DNA from: Streptomyces xanthii
Lineage (GTDB): Bacteria; Actinomycetota; Actinomycetes; Streptomycetales; Streptomycetaceae
Length of the DNA: 64,000 nucleotides
Reading direction: 5' to 3'
Assembly (NCBI RefSeq): GCF_014621695.1
Contig: NZ_CP061281.1
Location: forward strand, 62,001 to 126,000
Shown: positions 43,979-51,703 of the stretch, in pieces
Numbering within the stretch: position 1 is the first letter of the stretch
Layout of the letters: each line of letters starts with the position of its first letter
The notes under the pieces: generated by a model
The model's database searches: none
What the model saw: the letters and a program-made list of their open reading frames with translations, nothing else
What the model was told of the DNA's origin: nothing
Translations under genes and position numbers: made by a program

Positions 43979-46209
43979 CACAGAACTCCGGAAGACAGTC
44001 TGGTCCCCGGTCGAGGAAGCGCCGCGAGACCGTGTCACGGCGCGCGTCGGCCACCGCGGCGGCGCTGGCCCTGTGCGCCGGCCTGCTGACCGCGCTGGGC
44101 GGTTCACCGGCGAGCGCCGAGGGCGGCGGGCCGGTGATGTCCGACCCGGGATTCGAGTCCGGCACCTTCGACGGCGGGCAGTACTACCACGCCTCCCTCG
44201 TCGCTCCGGGCGCCTCGGGGTCGGGCCACGCGGCGCAGGTCGGACTCGCGTACGACGGGGACAGCCGCACCCCGAAGGGCGGCAACCTGCCGGTGCGCGG
44301 CACGGGCGTGTCCCGCGGCATGGTGAACAAGCCGATCCGGCACGTCGAACCCAACACGGTCTACGAGTTCACCGCCAAGGTCCGCGCCTCCGGCGGCGCG
44401 TCGGTGCGGGTCGGAGTCTTCGACGCCGAGAGCGTCACGTACTACCGCGGCGCCGCGCACTACGTCGACGTCACCGACGCGGCCTGGACCACGGTGAAGC
44501 GCACCGTCACGACAGGGCCGCGCACGAAAGAGCTGAACGCGTTCTGCTTCCTGAACGAGCTGGGCAGCGGCTCTGGGCCCGGCTACTGCGACGACTTCAC
44601 GATCCGCGAGGTCGGCCCGGCGGCCGACCCGGCGCCCGCGCCCGGAGGTGACACTCGCGCCCCGGGAGCGAACGGGTTCCCGGTCACCGTCCCCGCGGTG
44701 CAGTCGTTCGCGCGTCGCGAGGGCGGGTCGTGGCGGCCGCAGGCCGACCTCACGGTCTCCGTCCGCCGCGGACAGGCCGCCGCACTGCGCGGTGACGCCG
44801 AGCGGGTCGCCGAGGAGTTCGTCGAGGCCAAGCTGGTCCGGACGGCCACGGTGCGCGTGGTGGACGATCACGCGTCCGTACCGCGGGGAATCCTGCTGAC
44901 CACGGGAGGGGTGGACCTGTCCGCCGCTCCGGCCAAGGCGCGCGCCCTGGAGTCGCAGGCCTACCGCCTGGACATCGACGAGGACGCCGTCGTGGTCACC
45001 GGTGGGTCCGGCACGGGTGCGTACTACGGCGCTCAGACCGTCCTGCAGGCCCTGCGGTCGGCCGGGCGGCTGCCCGGCGGCGTGGTGACGGACTGGACGG
45101 ACCAGGCCTTCCGCGGACTTCAGGTCGACTCCGGGCGGCGCTACTACTCGATCAGCTGGCTGAAGAACCAGATCAAGGATCTGGCCTACTCCAAGATGAA
45201 CTATCTGCAACTGCGGGTGAAGGACGACCAGGGCCTGCGGGTCGAGAGCGCGGTGGCACCGGAACTGGTCGACCGGCTGCCCGCGGGCGGGTCGTGGACC
45301 AAGGCCGAGATCGCCGACCTCGTCGCGTTCGCCCGTCGGTATCACGTCACCATCGTCCCGGAGATCGACGTACCCGGGCACAGCAGTCTCGACCTTCAGG
45401 TGTATCCGCAGTACGCGCTGCCGGGGAACACGGGGTACGACTACTCCCGTGCCGATGTGCGGGAGCGTCTGGCGCGGTGGGTCCGGGAGATCGGGGCGAC
45501 GTTCGACGCGCCGTACGTACATGTCGGCGGTGACGAGTTCTTCGACGCGGACAACCCGCGGCTGCTGTCCTGGGTGCGCGGCTTCGCCGGGCCGGAGGCC
45601 ACCGGGGAGGACGGCTACAAGGCGCTGTTCAACTACCTGTCGGGCGAACTCGCCAAGGACGATCGTGGTACCTGGATGTGGAACGACATGATCAGCGACC
45701 CGGCCGGCGGCGCCGTCCGGCTGAGCCGTGACATCACGATCGACTACTGGGCCGAGATCTACGACGCGCCACCGGCGAACGCCTATCTCGACGCGGGCTT
45801 TACCCTGATCGGCTCGTCGTCCGACCTGTACCACGACCTGTGGCCGCCCCTTACGGCCGACAACAAGAACAACACCATCAACCAGCCGTGGCCGACCGAC
45901 CAGTGGACGGCGTACGGCAGCCCGTACGTGTACTCCGGCGGCTGGGGCGCCCCCTACAGTGTGCCTGCCGAGAGCGACAGCGTCGGGCAGTTCTTCCCCA
46001 TCTGGGACGACCCGCACGGCTGGGCCCCCGAGTACGTCCTCACCCAGACGCTGCTTCCCCGGCTGCGGGTGCACGCCCAGTCGGTGTGGAACTCTCCCAA
46101 CCCAGTGCGTGACTTCGCCTCCTTCGACCCCTACCTGCGCAAGCTCGGTCACGCGCCTGGCTTCCGACAGCCGGTCGAATCACTCGAGTTGAACCCACCG
46201 CAGCGGTGA
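43975..46209 (+). CDS. secreted GH20 beta-N-acetylhexosaminidase
   Basis: 744 aa, ATG at 43975 overlapping the previous stop, so translation is coupled. A long signal peptide (about 1-48) is followed by a jelly-roll carbohydrate-binding-like domain (about 52-215), the GH20b support domain (about 232-370) and the catalytic barrel. The catalytic pair Asp520-Glu521 is in HVGGDEFF; substrate-site tryptophans follow in MWNDM and DYWAEIYD. Releases terminal GlcNAc or GalNAc outside the cell. Last gene of the operon, with a strong terminator at 46215-46247. Confidence 0.93.
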   Translation: MTQNSGRQSGPRSRKRRETVSRRASATAAALALCAGLLTALGGSPASAEGGGPVMSDPGFESGTFDGGQYYHASLVAPGASGSGHAAQVGLAYDGDSRTPKGGNLPVRGTGVSRGMVNKPIRHVEPNTVYEFTAKVRASGGASVRVGVFDAESVTYYRGAAHYVDVTDAAWTTVKRTVTTGPRTKELNAFCFLNELGSGSGPGYCDDFTIREVGPAADPAPAPGGDTRAPGANGFPVTVPAVQSFARREGGSWRPQADLTVSVRRGQAAALRGDAERVAEEFVEAKLVRTATVRVVDDHASVPRGILLTTGGVDLSAAPAKARALESQAYRLDIDEDAVVVTGGSGTGAYYGAQTVLQALRSAGRLPGGVVTDWTDQAFRGLQVDSGRRYYSISWLKNQIKDLAYSKMNYLQLRVKDDQGLRVESAVAPELVDRLPAGGSWTKAEIADLVAFARRYHVTIVPEIDVPGHSSLDLQVYPQYALPGNTGYDYSRADVRERLARWVREIGATFDAPYVHVGGDEFFDADNPRLLSWVRGFAGPEATGEDGYKALFNYLSGELAKDDRGTWMWNDMISDPAGGAVRLSRDITIDYWAEIYDAPPANAYLDAGFTLIGSSSDLYHDLWPPLTADNKNNTINQPWPTDQWTAYGSPYVYSGGWGAPYSVPAESDSVGQFFPIWDDPHGWAPEYVLTQTLLPRLRVHAQSVWNSPNPVRDFASFDPYLRKLGHAPGFRQPVESLELNPPQR

Positions 46210-46214
46210 CCTGT

Positions 46215-46247
46215 CTCGGGGTTCCCCAGGTCGTGGGGAACCCCGAG
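46215..46247 (+). terminator. 14-bp hairpin terminator of the glycan operon
   Basis: CTCGGGGTTCCCCA (46215-46228) and its exact complement (46234-46247), 5-nt loop, six bases after the hexosaminidase stop. A further CCTG/CAGG pairing extends the stem past a one-base bulge. Confidence 0.82.
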
Positions 46248-46251
46248 CAGG

Positions 46252-46626
46252 TTTCGAGTTGATATGCCATTGCCCAAGCGATCTGTGTTCGGGCGGTGCG
46301 GTGCGGCGGGGCAGGGTCTGTTTCCGGTCGACTGTCGTGAACGCCGAACGCCATGCTTGAGAACGGAACGTCCTCCGGGCCAGGTCAGACGGCCTTTGCG
46401 CAGTGAACTACCGTCCCTCGGCGGCGCGTCAGGCCCGCAGGCGTGCCCACATCGCCTGCCTCACCAGAGGCGTTTGCCGCTCGTTCACCGCTCAACGGAC
46501 ACAGCTGTCCGATAGTCGGCCGCACCAGTGGTGCGTACTCTCCGCAATCGGAACACTCCCCTCTGCGCCCACCACGCGCAATTCCGCAGACCTCGGAAAC
46601 CCCGGGGAAGCCAGAGAGGGACCACC
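46252..46626. other. intergenic region with a 15-bp palindrome
   Basis: About 375 bases with no supportable gene. Contains a perfect odd palindrome, CGCACCA-G-TGGTGCG, at 46521-46535, about 90 bases before the subtilisin-inhibitor start. It may be an operator. The ribosome site AGAGAGGG lies at the right end. Confidence 0.4.
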
Positions 46627-47079
46627 ATGCGTCACGCACGAGCAGCCTTTGTCACGGCCGTCGCCGCCTGCCTCCTGACCACGGCACTCACGACCGCGAC
46701 CGCGCAGAACAGCAGCCGCACCGTGAGCGTGGCCACCCAGGGGCTCTACGCGCCGAGCGATCTCGTCCTCGCCGTCGGCCCGGGCCCCGATGCCGCGAAC
46801 GCCACGGTGACCCGCTCGGTCACACTCACCTGCGCACCGAGTCCCGCCGGGACCCACCCCGCCGCAGCCGACGCGTGTGCCGAACTGGCCGCTGTCAACG
46901 GCATGTTCACGGAGCTGTCGAAGCCTGCACCTCACGCCCTGTGCACCAAGGAATGGGCTCCGGTCACGATCTCCGCGACCGGAGTCTGGGAAGGCCGGCG
47001 CATCGACTGGTCGACCACGTACGCCAACGGCTGCACCATGAACGCCGAGCTCGCACGGAGCACGGCTCTGGCCTTCTGA
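46627..47079 (+). CDS. secreted subtilisin inhibitor (SSI family), P1 Lys
   Basis: 150 aa, ATG with AGAGAGGG upstream. Signal peptide about 1-26. The mature part follows the SSI fold: SRTVSVATQGLYAPSDLVLAV, TLTCAPSPAGTHPAAADAC, then the reactive loop CTKEWAPV and the closing GVWEGRRIDWS, YANGCTMNAEL and AF ending. Four cysteines match the two disulfides. By alignment with SSI (CPM-VYDP) the P1 position is Lys108 of the precursor, predicting inhibition of trypsin-like as well as subtilisin-like proteases. Confidence 0.92.
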   Translation: MRHARAAFVTAVAACLLTTALTTATAQNSSRTVSVATQGLYAPSDLVLAVGPGPDAANATVTRSVTLTCAPSPAGTHPAAADACAELAAVNGMFTELSKPAPHALCTKEWAPVTISATGVWEGRRIDWSTTYANGCTMNAELARSTALAF

Positions 47080-47185
47080 CGCCTGGGCGCAGAGGCTCTC
47101 GGGGGGCGGCACCCGCAACCCCCGGGAGCCCCCGCGCTGCGGAAAATGGATCGCCAAGACGGAACAGCGCTCCTACCGTGCCGCC

Positions 47186-47545
47186 ATGCAGATCGTCGTG
47201 ACGCTGGATTGTGTCGACACGGAAGCGCAAGCGAACTTCTGGCTCGCAGCACTGGCCCCGCTGGACTACCGGCGCGGATTCCACGGACCCCCTTATCTGA
47301 GCCTGGTCGGACGGGCTCCCGCACCGACCCTCCTCCTGCATCAGGTCCCCGAACCCAAGCAGGGGAAGAACCGCATGCACCTCGACCTGGACTTCGGAAC
47401 CGCAGACCTGATCTCCGAGGCTCACCGTCTCGAACGACTCGGCGCCGAGCGGCTCTCTGAGGAGATGAGCGAGCACGGCTTTCGCTGGATCGTCCTCGCC
47501 GACCCGGAGGGCAACGAGTTCTGCGTCTTCGATCCCCCAAGCTGA
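47186..47545 (+). CDS. VOC-family (glyoxalase-like) protein
   Basis: 119 aa, ATG at 47186. One glyoxalase-fold repeat pair: MQIVVTLDCVDTEAQANFWLAAL at the start, NRMHLDLDFGTADLISEAHRLERLGA in the middle and the closing WIVLADPEGNEFCVFDPP, the usual DPEGNEFCV ending of glyoxalase-like domains. Metal-ligand candidates are the His in MHLDL and the Glu in EGNEF. Substrate unknown; small stand-alone versions are common in actinobacteria. Confidence 0.85.
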   Translation: MQIVVTLDCVDTEAQANFWLAALAPLDYRRGFHGPPYLSLVGRAPAPTLLLHQVPEPKQGKNRMHLDLDFGTADLISEAHRLERLGAERLSEEMSEHGFRWIVLADPEGNEFCVFDPPS

Positions 47546-47617
47546 ACGCGCTGGTCAGGACCGTGGCACCCGTGTGTCACGGCCGTCCGGTCGACGCGCG
47601 AGTCGGCAGTCCGGGGC

Positions 47618-47627
47618 ATTCATGAAT
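47618..47627. repeat. 10-bp palindrome ATTCATGAAT
   Basis: Perfect palindrome framed by GGC and GCC in the 130-bp gap before the DUF4822 gene. Possible operator; low support. Confidence 0.25.
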
Positions 47628-47677
47628 AGCCGATCGGATGACATGCCCGCCCCAATGCCGACCATAGCGTTGAAGGC

Positions 47678-48283
47678 ATGCAGATCACTCGCATCTCCCG
47701 CCGCTCCGCTGTCACCGCATCCGCGATCGCGATCGCCGTGTCCGCCCTGGTGCCCGTCTCGGCCATGGCGGCCGACGCGTCCGCCGCACCGGCCCCCGCT
47801 TCCGCGTCCGCGAAGCTGAAGGACGCGACTCCGTCCGACGTGCTCGCCTCGACCCCGTGGAAGACCACCGGCGCCGTCGACCAGGACGGCAACCGTGTCG
47901 CCCTCGACGACCCGGCCGTGTCGAACTTCGTGGGCTGGGCCTACTTCGACGCCGACGGCACGTACACCATGTACAACCTCGACGACAGCCCCAAGCTGCA
48001 CGGCGACTGGACCGTCACCCCCGACGGCTCCGAGCGCTGGATCAACGCGAAGGACGCGAACGGCAAGGTGCTCTTCGAGCGCACCGTCCCGATCACCCAG
48101 CTCGACAAGAACGTGTTCACCTACCGCGTCTTCCCGAACGCCGGCGACACCAGCGTGTACTACGACATCGTCCACACCAAGACCAACCACGTCGAGCCCG
48201 GCACCGACGGCCGCGGCCCCGGCGCGAACGGCAACCAGGGCGGCAACGGCGAGTACCACTTCAACAACGGCAACGCCCGCTGA
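47678..48283 (+). CDS. secreted DUF4822 protein
   Basis: 201 aa, ATG with GAAGG upstream. Signal peptide about 1-32 (cut after AMA). The mature domain follows the DUF4822 pattern as I recall it: LASTPWKTTGAVDQDGNRV, NFVGWAYFDADGTYTMYNLDDSPKLHGDW, and VFTYRVFPN with YYDIVHT. A Gly/Asn-rich tail (about 175-201) may be disordered. Likely a lipocalin-like beta-barrel outside the cell; function unknown. Confidence 0.78.
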   Translation: MQITRISRRSAVTASAIAIAVSALVPVSAMAADASAAPAPASASAKLKDATPSDVLASTPWKTTGAVDQDGNRVALDDPAVSNFVGWAYFDADGTYTMYNLDDSPKLHGDWTVTPDGSERWINAKDANGKVLFERTVPITQLDKNVFTYRVFPNAGDTSVYYDIVHTKTNHVEPGTDGRGPGANGNQGGNGEYHFNNGNAR

Positions 48284-48291
48284 TCGCGAGC

Positions 48292-48348
48292 GCCCCCGCC
48301 GAGCGGGATCTTCTCCGTGACATCGAAGAAGGCCCGCTCGGCGGGGGC
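48292..48348. terminator. 16-bp hairpin terminator between convergent genes
   Basis: GCCCCCGCCGAGCGGG (48292-48307) and its exact complement (48333-48348) with a 25-nt loop, eight bases after the DUF4822 stop. It can also act on the convergent protease transcript. Confidence 0.7.
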
Positions 48349-48462
48349 ACGCTCGGTTCTGCTGGACCCCGCAGGTCCTCGATCACGTCCCAGGTCGCGT
48401 CCTCGATCCCGTGCTTGATTCGGCTGCGGGTCTCGGTCGGGCCGAAGGCCGTGGTGGTGGCC

Positions 48463-49317
48463 TCAGTACATGGACACCTTGTACTTGGCGAGTGCCTCGG
48501 GCACCGGCTGGTAGAACGTGGTCCCGCCGACCGTGCAGTTGCCGCTGCCGCCCGAGGTGATGCCCAACGCCTTGCTGCCGTCGTACAGCGCACCGCCGGA
48601 GTCACCGGGTTCGGCACACACGTTGGTCTGGATCATCCCGCGGACCGTGCCGCCTCCGCTGTAGTGCACGGTGGCATCGAGCCCTGTGACCGTGCCGCTC
48701 TTGATACCGGTGGTGGAGCCACTGCGCTTGACCGGCTCCCCCACGTAGGCATCGGCCGCGGTGTAGCCGCCCGGATGGGCGAGCGAGGCGTTGTCGTAGC
48801 GTACGAGGGCGTAGTCGTTGCCCGGGAAGCTCGAGCCGATGGTGGGCCCGATCAGGGTGGACTGCGCGGAGTTGGTGTACCAGGTGTTGGCCACGTTGCC
48901 GCAGTGACCGGCGGTGAGGAAGTAGTAGGTGCTGCCCTGGACGACGTTGAAGCCGAGCGAGCAGCGGTACCCGCCGCCGTAGATGGCGTCGCCGGGGCCG
49001 AGCAGCTGGGTGAACCGACCGGGGCCGCGCTCGATGCGGAGAGCTCCCGCGTCCGCACCCGCCGCCTTCCGGATCTTCGAGAGCGAGGCCTCGGACACGG
49101 TGCTGTCGGCCGTGACGACGACCTGGCCGCTCGCCCGGTCGACGTACCAGGCGGTGCCGCCCACATCGGCCTTGAGGACGGCCTGGTCGACCTTGGCCAG
49201 TTGTGCGGCGCCGTAGGCCTTGGGCGGCGCGGCCTGTGCCTGGGGAAGGGTGAGCGCGGTGGCGGCCAGCAGACCGGTGGCAGCGGCGGCGATCGCGGTG
49301 ATGCGCTTGAGTCTCAC
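48463..49317 (-). CDS. streptogrisin-type S1 serine protease, secreted
   Basis: 284 aa, GTG at 49317 with AGGAGGAG seven bases upstream. Signal peptide about 1-29, a propeptide to about residue 108, then the mature chain starting near [15 protein letters not shown]. Triad: His in LTAGHCG, Asp in NDYALVRYD and Ser in [10 protein letters not shown]. Closest to streptogrisins A/B (trypsin-fold, alpha-lytic type). SSI-type inhibitors block such proteases, and one is encoded 1.4 kb away, so the two may work together outside the cell. Confidence 0.93.
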   Translation of the reverse strand: MRLKRITAIAAAATGLLAATALTLPQAQAAPPKAYGAAQLAKVDQAVLKADVGGTAWYVDRASGQVVVTADSTVSEASLSKIRKAAGADAGALRIERGPGRFTQLLGPGDAIYGGGYRCSLGFNVVQGSTYYFLTAGHCGNVANTWYTNSAQSTLIGPTIGSSFPGNDYALVRYDNASLAHPGGYTAADAYVGEPVKRSGSTTGIKSGTVTGLDATVHYSGGGTVRGMIQTNVCAEPGDSGGALYDGSKALGITSGGSGNCTVGGTTFYQPVPEALAKYKVSMY

Positions 49318-49557
49318 AGAAACTCCTCCTCGCGGTGGGCACGACCACCCATTGGTGGCGTGCTCCTGCCAAGTGCGCAGTTCTGCGGTGAGTATGAGGA
49401 TGAGTCAGGGGGTGCACAAGAGTGCCGTGCGCTTCCCTCCGGAACGCGGAGAGATTCGCCCCCTGACCACCGTCATCGAACTCCGGCTCACGATCCGCCT
49501 ACGCGGCACCCGCGACCGGCACCACCCTCCACCATCCGTAGCGGATAGCGGATCAGA

Positions 49558-50028
49558 TCAGTCGCACATGTGGCCCCAACCCATAGCGGGCCGCCAGGTC
49601 TTGGTGCTCGCGGTACCGCCCTTCTCCTTCCAGGAGAACCTCGCCTGTACCTGGAAACTGTTCTTCGGCCACCGGCACGGGTTGACCGAGGCCGTTCCTG
49701 CCAGGTCCTCGGTGCCGTGCCAGCCGTCGTCGTCCTTGGCGGACTTCACCGTCAGCGTTTCCGTCCCGTTGAAGCGCAGGAGCTTCACGTCGTTGACCTT
49801 CACCGTGTAGTTGCCGCCGCCGGCGACGTCGGTGATCTTCGCCCGAGCCCGGTAGGTGTCGGTCTCCCTGTCCCACCACACCGTCGCGCAGCGCTTGACC
49901 TGTTTGCCGTAGCACTGCCAGGCGCTTTCCGCGGACGCCATGGACGGGGTGAAGACGATCGAGACGCCCGCCGCCGCGACGGTGAGTGCGCCGGCGGTGC
50001 CGATCCGGCCGAGCTGCCTGAGCCTCAT
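49558..50028 (-). CDS. secreted hypothetical protein
   Basis: 156 aa, ATG at 50028 with GGAAGGGAA upstream. Signal peptide about 1-33 (ending ASA). The mature chain contains four Cys and reads like a small beta-sandwich: AWQCYGKQVKRCATVWWDRETDTYRARAKI, VKVNDVKLLRF, and SFQVQARFSWKEK ending in HMCD. No family that I recognise; possibly an extracellular binding protein. The convergent space to the protease start at 49317 is 240 bases and empty. Confidence 0.75.
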   Translation of the reverse strand: MRLRQLGRIGTAGALTVAAAGVSIVFTPSMASAESAWQCYGKQVKRCATVWWDRETDTYRARAKITDVAGGGNYTVKVNDVKLLRFNGTETLTVKSAKDDDGWHGTEDLAGTASVNPCRWPKNSFQVQARFSWKEKGGTASTKTWRPAMGWGHMCD

Positions 50029-50285
50029 GAAGTTCCCTTCCGATGCCCCCGAGGCCGTGGTCCGGCGCCGGGTCTCCAGTGATGGCGACGGGAACGCTAG
50101 ACCGGAATTCCGGGCGGACGGTGCGACGTGCGGGGCTGTTGCCCCGCCGTGACAAGGTCCGGATTCCGCTGCCGCCACCGTGACCGCCCGCGGACAGTGC
50201 TCAGCGCGATGGTCTCGCCGCACCGCATCCGCATATCCGGCCGCCGTCGATGTCGTCTGTCAGTGCCCGCTGACAGGATGCCCGG

Positions 50286-50903
50286 ATGACCTCGACCGTT
50301 CACCCCCGCTCCGGCCACGACACGGATCCGCGCGCCCACCTTCTGAAGCTGATCGGCGCCATCGAACCTTGGGACGACCTGGAGCGCGACCACCGAGAGA
50401 CTGCCACCAGGTGGATCGTCGGCGGCGCCCCGATCTACCGGGTGCGCAAGCCGGATGTCCCCGAGATGCACCTGGTGTGCTATTTCGTCGTCCTCGACCA
50501 GACGAGAGGGCAACTGCTGCTGGTCGCGCACCGCAAGGCGGGCCTGTGGCTTCCGGCCGGCGGTCACGTCGAGCCGGGCGAGGACCCGTGGGCCACCGTG
50601 GTGCGTGAGTGCCGTGAGGAGCTGGACATCGAGGCCGAGGCCTCGCCGGTCACCGGTAGGGCGCCCTTCTTCCTCAGCGTCACCGAGACCCGCGGGCAGG
50701 GCACGCATACGGACGTCTCGCTCTGGTACCTCCTCGACGCAGACGCCGACAGCATCACCTCATACGACCAGGCCGAGTTCAGCGCGATCCGGTGGCTGAC
50801 CGAGGAGCAGGTGCTCGGTGAGCCGGTCGAGTTGCTCGACCCTCACATGCACCGCTTCGTCCACAAGTTGCAGCACGCCAGAGCCGGAAGCCAGGGCGGA
50901 TAG
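50286..50903 (+). CDS. NUDIX hydrolase
   Basis: 205 aa, ATG at 50286. The Nudix box is complete: GGHVEPGEDPWATVVRECREEL (GX5EX7REUXEEXG pattern; about residues 97-118). It binds Mg2+ and hydrolyses a nucleoside-diphosphate-linked compound. The 90-residue N-terminal helical extension (WDDLERDHRETATRWIVGGAPIYR) is common in actinobacterial homologues annotated only as NUDIX. Substrate cannot be told from sequence. Confidence 0.92.
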   Translation: MTSTVHPRSGHDTDPRAHLLKLIGAIEPWDDLERDHRETATRWIVGGAPIYRVRKPDVPEMHLVCYFVVLDQTRGQLLLVAHRKAGLWLPAGGHVEPGEDPWATVVRECREELDIEAEASPVTGRAPFFLSVTETRGQGTHTDVSLWYLLDADADSITSYDQAEFSAIRWLTEEQVLGEPVELLDPHMHRFVHKLQHARAGSQGG

Positions 50904-50910
50904 ATCTGGT

Positions 50911-51672
50911 TCATCGCGAGGGTTCAACGCCCCAGGCCGCGGCTCGGGCAGCGGCGGCCGCGCGGTTGGGGAGGTCGAGCTTGGCGAGGATGTGCTCGAT
51001 GTGGGTGCCCACGGTCCGCGGCGTGATGTGGAGCCGCTCGGCGATCTCCCGGTTCGTACGGCCGGTGGTCAGCTCGCCGAGCACCTGCAGTTCCCGTGGC
51101 GAGAGTCCGCCGGGCCGCCGCCCGCCCGCGGTGGGGGCCGCTTCGGACGGACGGCCCGTGCCGGGGTCGACGGCCGCGGCGAGGGCCTCCGTGAGCAGGG
51201 TGACCACGGCACGCGCCGGATCGGGCGCCCGCCGCGGACTGCGGGTGCTGACGTTCAGCATGCCGACATACCGCCCGTCGGCGGAGAACAGGCACTGGGC
51301 CACACCGTCCTCGATACCGAGCGGGGACAGCACCTCCTGGAAGCCCGGGGACGCCGCCAGGAGGTTCCGGGGAACGTCCCTGAGCCAGAGGCCGCCCCGG
51401 GCCGGGCCGCGGAGCACGGCGAACACGGGGTCGTGGTGGAGGCGGCTCTCGATGTAGGCGGTGGCGTCGTCCGGGTAGCTCCCGGCGAGCGTGGTGTGGC
51501 GCTTGCGCAGCGGATCCCATCGGGACAGGGAAGCGTGGTCGTAGGCCATCACCTCGGCCAGCGCCGTCAGGACGGTGCCGACGCCGGTCGCCCCGCTCGC
51601 GGCGTTCCTGGCGGCGGCGCGGACGTGGACGGCCGCGTCCAGGATGTCCGCCGTGCTCCGCTCCGCTGCCAT
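50911..51672 (-). CDS. LuxR-family regulator with GAF-like sensor domain
   Basis: 253 aa, ATG at 51672. C-terminal LuxR HTH about 185-245: LSPRELQVLGELTTGRTNREIAERLHITPRTVGTHIEHILAKL. The N-terminal 160 residues have a GAF-like pattern (MAYDHASLSRWDP, HHDPVFAVLR, GVAQCLFSADGRYVGMLNVSTR). No phosphoacceptor receiver domain, so it senses a ligand or acts alone. It is followed by the NUDIX gene in convergent orientation, and the amidohydrolase gene lies 31 bases upstream on the same strand. Confidence 0.9.
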   Translation of the reverse strand: MAAERSTADILDAAVHVRAAARNAASGATGVGTVLTALAEVMAYDHASLSRWDPLRKRHTTLAGSYPDDATAYIESRLHHDPVFAVLRGPARGGLWLRDVPRNLLAASPGFQEVLSPLGIEDGVAQCLFSADGRYVGMLNVSTRSPRRAPDPARAVVTLLTEALAAAVDPGTGRPSEAAPTAGGRRPGGLSPRELQVLGELTTGRTNREIAERLHITPRTVGTHIEHILAKLDLPNRAAAAARAAAWGVEPSR

Positions 51673-51703
51673 CCCCCAAGGATGATCAAACGTCCGGGAC
51701 AGG

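Noticed and set aside
48349..48462. Minus-strand stretch reading AFGPTETRSRIKHGIEDATWDVIEDL after the protease stop
   Set aside because: It looks protein-like and may be a tail of a lost gene, but I cannot place it in a family and it has no start, so it is not listed as a feature.
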